The notes beneath the pieces are model-generated. The model was not told the DNA's origin and did not search any database. It worked only from the letters and a program-made list of their open reading frames with translations. From the NCBI RefSeq assembly GCF_030814955.1, contig NZ_JAUSWB010000006.1, positions 186,001 through 250,000 of the forward strand: a DNA stretch of 64,000 nucleotides. The letters are read 5' to 3'. The stretch's first letter is position 1. The number at the start of each line of letters is the position of its first letter. This DNA is from Planomicrobium stackebrandtii. GTDB taxonomy: Bacteria; Bacillota; Bacilli; Bacillales_A; Planococcaceae. A program made the translations under genes and the position numbers. Shown here piece by piece: positions 59,825-64,000 of this stretch.

Positions 59825-60865
59825 TTACTTTATGACTTTGACACACACTGGAGCGGTGGTCTGTATGGTATTCTCAACTGTACAAGGAGCACCTGAACCG
59901 ACGATCTTTAAAACAACAAGTGTATGTGAGTTTTCATTCGCTACTACCATCCAGACATTGCCGGGGATTAAAGTAAAATGCCTCGGCCCTTCGCCTCCTG
60001 AACTGGTCAAGCCGATATTTTCCAATGTACCATTCTCCTGAACGGCAAAAGATGCGATGCTGTCATGTCCGCGGTTTGATGCGTAAACAAACAGGCCATC
60101 GCTTGAAACAGTAATTTCTGCGCTGGTATTTTCTCCTGTGTAACTGTCAGGCACTAAAGGCAGCAGCTGCAAAAATTCCAATTGCCCGTCTTGGCTGATT
60201 TTGTAGACCAACAGCGTGGAATTAATCTCATTTAAGGAATAGACCAAAGGTTTTTCTGGGTGAAAGCTTAAATGGCGCGGACCAGCTCCCGCCTCTGTTT
60301 TCACTTTGTATTTCAGCGTCAATGTCCCGGTATTGGCATCCAGTTTATAGGTGGATATTGTATCTGTCCCCAAATCCGATACCAAAAACAAATTTTTCCC
60401 CGGAACTTGTATGACTGAATGCGGATGAGCAGCATCTTGCCGGTCTGGATTCGGCCCGGAGCCTTCATGCATTACTGAAGCCGCTAGCTCTCCAATCGCT
60501 CCATCTGCATGGAGCGGATAAACATTCACGGTCGCGCCTGAATATGTAACAGTGAGCAGCCATTGCCCCGTTTCATCGATGGTGACATGAGCCGGATGGT
60601 CCCCATTGGAAGATTGGCGGTTGATTTCCACTATTTTCTTGGCTGCCGGTTGGATCCAATAGCTGACAAGTTCGCCATTGCCCACTTCACTGGCAGCTAC
60701 AAAACTTGTGCCGTTCGGATGAACAGCGATAAAAGATGGGCGTTCAATACCCGCTATGCCCATTAGCTCTGTTAATTCTCCCGTGGTGTCTTCAAATTCC
60801 CAAAGTTTGATGCCCGGTTCTTTTTCTGATGAATACGATCCTGTCAGCAGGTAGCTGGATGCCAT
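59825..60865 (-). CDS. Lactonase family protein (6-phosphogluconolactonase, YkgB type)
   Basis: This 346-residue seven-bladed beta-propeller of the Pgl/YkgB family has LLTGSYSSEKEPGIKLWEF, RPSFIAVHPNGTSFVAASEVG, DRQDAAHPHSVIQVPGKNLFLVSDLGTDTI, GAGPRHLSFHPEKPLVYSLNEINSTL, and EGPRHFTLIP. In B. subtilis the YkgB type hydrolyses 6-phosphogluconolactone in the pentose phosphate pathway. The start is the ATG at 60865 with GGAGG six bases upstream; a TTG directly before it is less likely. Confidence 0.9.
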   Translation of the reverse strand: MASSYLLTGSYSSEKEPGIKLWEFEDTTGELTELMGIAGIERPSFIAVHPNGTSFVAASEVGNGELVSYWIQPAAKKIVEINRQSSNGDHPAHVTIDETGQWLLTVTYSGATVNVYPLHADGAIGELAASVMHEGSGPNPDRQDAAHPHSVIQVPGKNLFLVSDLGTDTISTYKLDANTGTLTLKYKVKTEAGAGPRHLSFHPEKPLVYSLNEINSTLLVYKISQDGQLEFLQLLPLVPDSYTGENTSAEITVSSDGLFVYASNRGHDSIASFAVQENGTLENIGLTSSGGEGPRHFTLIPGNVWMVVANENSHTLVVLKIVGSGAPCTVENTIQTTAPVCVKVIK

Positions 60866-61044
60866 CAAATTCCTCCTCGATTTCTAGTACAAAGCAAACT
60901 TCTCCATTTTTAGTGCGGGTACGGCACGGACGCAACTTCTTCGTCCAATTATAAAATTTTAAATTCCCGTGAATTTCCGGTGAAGATGAGTTAAAGTAAG
61001 CTATGAAACCTGACCAGTCTATTATACGAGAAAGAAGGTTGTCC

Positions 61045-61605
61045 ATGAGAAACTTCGGTTTATCCATCCGCGAAAAAAGCATTGTATGCATCGGCTTCAT
61101 GGGAGTCGGAAAAACAACTGTTGGAAAACTGCTGGCCCAAAAACTGTATCGCAACTTCGTCGATATTGATGTGGAGATTGAGAAAGCATTTGCTATGCCG
61201 ATTCCACAAATATTCGAAGTCTACGGAGAACAGGCCTTTCGTGCCAAAGAAAAAGAATTGATAGTGAAATACAGCCAACAGCCGCTGAACATCATTTCTG
61301 TCGGCGGCGGTGCCTTTTTGCAAAAAGAAATACAGGACATCTGCATGGCCGACTGCATCGTCCTGTTTCTCGATATCTCATGGGAATCGTGGAAAGACCG
61401 TATCCACATTCTCGTCGACAACCGCCCTCTTTTAAAAGGACGCTCTCTCGAAGACATGAAAACGCTGTTTCTTGAACGGCAAACAATTTATTCATTAAAT
61501 CATTCCAAGTTCCAGGTCGATAATTTCAAAGCGGAAGAAGCGGCTGATTACTTGGCTGATGCCTTGAAACTATCCTGGGAAATTCATGCACCCCAGCCAA
61601 AATAA
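61045..61605 (+). CDS. aroK: Shikimate kinase
   Basis: This 186-residue P-loop kinase makes shikimate-3-phosphate in aromatic amino acid synthesis. It has the Walker A GFMGVGKTT (residues 17-25), DIDVEIEKAFAMPIPQIFEVYGEQAFRAKEKEL with the shikimate-binding Asp and Arg, VGGGAF, and the lid DNRPLLKGRSLEDM. The start at 61045 follows AAGAAGG; an in-frame ATG 14 codons earlier lacks a site. It is monocistronic with its own terminator. Confidence 0.93.
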   Translation: MRNFGLSIREKSIVCIGFMGVGKTTVGKLLAQKLYRNFVDIDVEIEKAFAMPIPQIFEVYGEQAFRAKEKELIVKYSQQPLNIISVGGGAFLQKEIQDICMADCIVLFLDISWESWKDRIHILVDNRPLLKGRSLEDMKTLFLERQTIYSLNHSKFQVDNFKAEEAADYLADALKLSWEIHAPQPK

Positions 61606-61611
61606 AAGAGG

Positions 61612-61640
61612 AAACCCGTCATATCTATATGGCGGGTTTT
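61612..61640 (+). terminator. Terminator of aroK
   Basis: AACCCGtCATAT / ATATGgCGGGTT with a two-base loop, then TTTTT. Confidence 0.85.
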
Positions 61641-61772
61641 TTGTTGATTTGTCATATCTTCTGCCACTCCTCCCCGTTCTAATATTCAGATATTTTAAAG
61701 TATACGATATGTTTTAGAAGCTTACAATTTTTATCTTAGTAAAATATATATGCTGAAATAAAGAAACCAACT

Positions 61773-61839
61773 TTTACTCTGTGCTTTGGGCAGGGCAAAG
61801 GCGAGTGCCCGTGGATGCGCCATCGCTAAGAAGAGTAAA
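61773..61839. ncRNA. Candidate structured RNA element with a possible pseudoknot
   Basis: A perfect 8-bp outer stem TTTACTCT (61773-61780) / AGAGTAAA (61832-61839) closes a GC-rich core. Inside, GGGCA (61793-61797) pairs with TGCCC (61806-61810). Its loop GGCG (61800-61803) can pair with CGCC (61818-61821), an H-type pseudoknot. GATG/CATC is an alternative. It lies alone in the convergent gap 61641-61906. No known riboswitch class is recognised. A minus-strand frame through it (MAHPRALAFALPKAQSK...) has no ribosome binding site. It could also be a dispersed repeat. Confidence 0.4.
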
Positions 61840-61906
61840 TTCAAAACAAAATCATATTTTCCGCTGTATTCTTAAAAGATATAGAACAATTCAGCGGAAG
61901 ATTCCA

Positions 61907-63316
61907 TTACAAGTGAATTACCGTCTGGATGAATAATTGGACCATGATATAAAAAGCGACAGCAAACTTCAAGTTGAATTGCAGGCCATTCCGGATCCCG
62001 CTCAATCCATTGACACTGCTCAAAATAATAACCGGCATCACAAAAGGAGATAAAATGATGGAGATGACGCTTCCCGAAGTCACGGCCAGTACCACCAGTT
62101 CCGGCGGGTATGGAAAAGGGATCGCCTCTAAAACCCCTGTCACCAAAACGATGACTGGCAACGGCCCCAAACCGATAAAGCCCAGAAAGATGACAATGAA
62201 CGGAATCAGGAACAGAACATTGAGCACTGGAACGATTCCAGTCAAATAGTTCATGCCGCCGATCACATAGCCACCTGCATTTGACTGGTTCAGTGCATAG
62301 ATCAACAAACCTGCGGCAATTAAAATGCTAAACTGCTGCGCTTGTTTCGCGATTCCTGTCGAGAAATAATACCGGGTCTCCACAACAAAACTGCAAGGTT
62401 TTCTTTTGATTAAAAAATACAGCATAGTCCATCCAAGGATTACTAATGGAATGGTCAACAAAAATTCCAAACCGGTCATTTCATGCACAAAGAAAATGGT
62501 CCCAAACAGGGAAATGAACAGAAACACAAACTCTGCCACATCCTTATTCCACTTTCCTTGGTTCCGTGAATTCTTCATGGCTTTATCAATTTCCTGTTTC
62601 AAAACATAAGTAAAGTCCACTCCGTACTTCTTTTCCTGGAAATAAGAGAAAATTACAGATAAAATCGTTCCCGCGAAAGCGAAAGCAAACCCGAGCGCCA
62701 TCGACTTCCAAAGAGTCGCTTCAAGCGCTTCCACCGCAAAAATAAAGCTGGGGATGCTGATGACCCATAATGTAGACAATCCAAAGCCGCGCAGGATAGC
62801 TGTTCCTTTAAAATTTTCCCAGGCCTCGTCTTTATGTTCTTTTAAAAACACATCGATAAAGCGGTACATCATCGGCACCACCCCAAACAAGAGGAAATGG
62901 GAAATTACTTGGGTCATCGCCATCAGCCCAAAGTAAAACTTCTGGCTCTTATTTAGCAAATTATGGGCAAAACTCATAATCTCTTCTATATAAGGTTCTT
63001 CTTTCAAAACCCAGCTGATCATTGGAACAATCAGCAGTAATCCAATGAGGCTTCTCATCTGCTGCAGCCCCTCGAATATATCACCCATAAAAGAATTGCT
63101 TGTAAAAAAAAGCACTATCAAAGCCGCGGCAATCAAGAACAATTGCAGCTGAATTTTTTTCAATGGCAGCAAGAACAAGGCCGACAATAAAATTAGCACA
63201 CCTAAAATTGGGAGCATCGCGTTTAACGGACCACTCTCAAAAAAGTAAGTGACAAAATGCACGAGAGCATACGCTGAAACTGAAAAAATAAATCCTATAG
63301 CTGCTTTCTGATTCAT
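61907..63316 (-). CDS. Polytopic membrane protein, putative ion or metabolite transporter
   Basis: This 469-residue protein has about twelve hydrophobic helices and a central cytoplasmic loop (SYFQEKKYGVDFTYVLKQEIDKAMKNSRNQGKW, about residues 225-257). The two halves show the short broken-helix look of ion-transporter superfamily carriers (GTAILRGFGLSTLWVISIPSFIF; SGSVISIILSPFVMPVIILSS). I cannot name the family with confidence, and the substrate is unknown. The start follows AAAGGGGGG. No partner gene lies nearby. Confidence 0.75.
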   Translation of the reverse strand: MNQKAAIGFIFSVSAYALVHFVTYFFESGPLNAMLPILGVLILLSALFLLPLKKIQLQLFLIAAALIVLFFTSNSFMGDIFEGLQQMRSLIGLLLIVPMISWVLKEEPYIEEIMSFAHNLLNKSQKFYFGLMAMTQVISHFLLFGVVPMMYRFIDVFLKEHKDEAWENFKGTAILRGFGLSTLWVISIPSFIFAVEALEATLWKSMALGFAFAFAGTILSVIFSYFQEKKYGVDFTYVLKQEIDKAMKNSRNQGKWNKDVAEFVFLFISLFGTIFFVHEMTGLEFLLTIPLVILGWTMLYFLIKRKPCSFVVETRYYFSTGIAKQAQQFSILIAAGLLIYALNQSNAGGYVIGGMNYLTGIVPVLNVLFLIPFIVIFLGFIGLGPLPVIVLVTGVLEAIPFPYPPELVVLAVTSGSVISIILSPFVMPVIILSSVNGLSGIRNGLQFNLKFAVAFYIMVQLFIQTVIHL

Positions 63317-63589
63317 TTCATCCCCCCTTTGAATAGCTCCATCATTTCTTTTTATTCTACACCTTTTAGTGCACTATTCTTTCAAGTTCCATGGATTTCC
63401 GATTGATTTCGGGACTGGGCGGCTAAGGCTGTACTAATCTCTCGGCATCTTCTTAAGATTTTTTGTTTTCAGTTAATATGTGATATGCTCTGAGATAACA
63501 ATGAGTGGTATTTCATTGAGGAAGCAATTCCCTATGGTAAAGGCTTAACAGATTGACATCGTTTTCTCATAGTATAGGAGGAATTAAAC

Positions 63590-64000
63590 GTGGGTGTAAC
63601 AAGAAGCTTCTTTATCGCCTTGTCCAAAAACCAGGCGCTCAATAGCGGGGCTAAAAGATGGGGTTTAAAATTAGGCGCTGGAAAAGTAGTTGCCGGAACT
63701 GACATCAAAAGCATGATGCAATCGGTCAAGGAACTTAATGCGAATGGAATTAGTGCCACAATCGATAATCTGGGTGAGTTTGTACAGACCAAAGAAGAAG
63801 CAACACAAGCCAAGGAAGCTATCCTAAAAACACTGGAAGCCATTCAAGTTCATGGCGTTAATGCACATATGTCCATCAAGTTGACACAAATCGGTTTGGA
63901 CGTAGACCCGGATTTCTGTCTGGAAAACATCCAAGAAATTGTATCAGCTGCTGCAAACTATGATATCTTCATTAATTTGGATATGGAAGATTATGATCAC
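63590..64000 (+). CDS. putB: Proline dehydrogenase, N-terminal part (cut by window end)
   Basis: The visible 137 residues match the monofunctional proline dehydrogenase (PutB/FadM type) that oxidises proline to pyrroline-5-carboxylate with FAD. Landmarks are FFIALSKNQALNSGAKRWGLKLGAGKVVAG, GISATIDNLGEF, NAHMSIKLTQIGLDVDPDFC and FINLDMEDYDH, the last forming part of the barrel's active site. GTG is the start codon after AGGAGGAAT. The gene runs off the end of the window. Confidence 0.92.
   Translation, partial: MGVTRSFFIALSKNQALNSGAKRWGLKLGAGKVVAGTDIKSMMQSVKELNANGISATIDNLGEFVQTKEEATQAKEAILKTLEAIQVHGVNAHMSIKLTQIGLDVDPDFCLENIQEIVSAAANYDIFINLDMEDYDH

Noticed and set aside
61756..61822. Minus-strand peptide MAHPRALAFALPKAQSK... 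through the folded element
   Set aside because: No ribosome binding site, and the region is better explained by base pairing.
63553..63581. Promoter TTGACA ahead of proline dehydrogenase
   Set aside because: With normal spacing the -10 would fall on the ribosome binding site, and no TATAAT-like sequence is there.
1..64000. Prophage, CRISPR, defence island or integrative element
   Set aside because: I found no integrase, phage structural genes, transposase, regular spacer array or restriction genes. Gene order and families look like core chromosome.

Overview
The window reads as an ordinary chromosomal segment of a Gram-positive Bacillota, most like the Planococcaceae (Planococcus/Planomicrobium group). 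The grounds are many B. subtilis-type families (YqxD, YtoQ, YpsA, YkvI, YkvR, YhfI, YflT, SbcCD, glgBCDAP, PutB), strong GGAGG ribosome binding sites, frequent TTG/GTG starts, sigma-B, LexA and CcpA-type sites, and Bacillaceae-type intergenic repeats. The genus is inferred. I see no rRNA, tRNA, CRISPR, prophage or intact insertion sequence. The first and last genes are cut by the window edges.

Layout. 1-7.1 kb: a truncated unknown protein, YqxD and DUF1836, a hemolysin III family membrane protein behind a striking inverted repeat, a hydratase of the fumarylacetoacetase fold, a 0.44-kb MITE-like element that split a terminator, a MarR/MFS pair, and an acetyl-CoA hydrolase/CoA-transferase. 7.2-12.3 kb: sbcDC, diverging from a small WYL-like gene with a LexA-type box on each side, then YtoQ. 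12.6-17.1 kb: a DUF4870 protein and a cluster of CstA carrier, small protein ending in Cys-Cys, cysteine-free ArsA/Get3-type ATPase and MDR oxidoreductase, with a catabolite (cre) site ahead of cstA. 17.3-22.9 kb: an acyl-CoA operon (SDR, TetR, thioesterase, acyl-CoA dehydrogenase, quinone oxidoreductase, PanE-like) behind a perfect 20-bp palindrome.

23-34 kb: threonine dehydratase, YpsA, a BCCT carrier, glutamate dehydrogenase, a mini-catalase, an ABC exporter, a small acetyltransferase, an erythromycin-esterase-like protein and an aldo/keto reductase. 34-38 kb: three small or unknown proteins, an ATP-grasp ligase next to an SfnG-like flavin monooxygenase, a PaaI thioesterase, and a possibly decayed gene. 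38-50 kb: PepF, an NCS2 permease, an NAD(P)H-binding protein, a second luciferase-like monooxygenase, YhfI, a sigma-B-type stress gene, YkvI, an acyl-CoA dehydrogenase, YkvR, and a lipoprotein joining a metallo-beta-lactamase domain to a helix-hairpin-helix.

50-64 kb: the glycogen operon glgB-C-D-A-P, whose last gene is an SDR with the catalytic Asn and Lys exchanged, then Sco with a small two-cysteine partner, a YkgB-type lactonase, shikimate kinase, a possible structured RNA element, a large membrane protein and the start of proline dehydrogenase.

The best candidates for something new are the CstA / Cys-Cys tail / ArsA-type ATPase cluster, the SOS-type sbcDC-WYL divergon, the catalytically rewired SDR in the glycogen operon, and the folded element at 61.8 kb.
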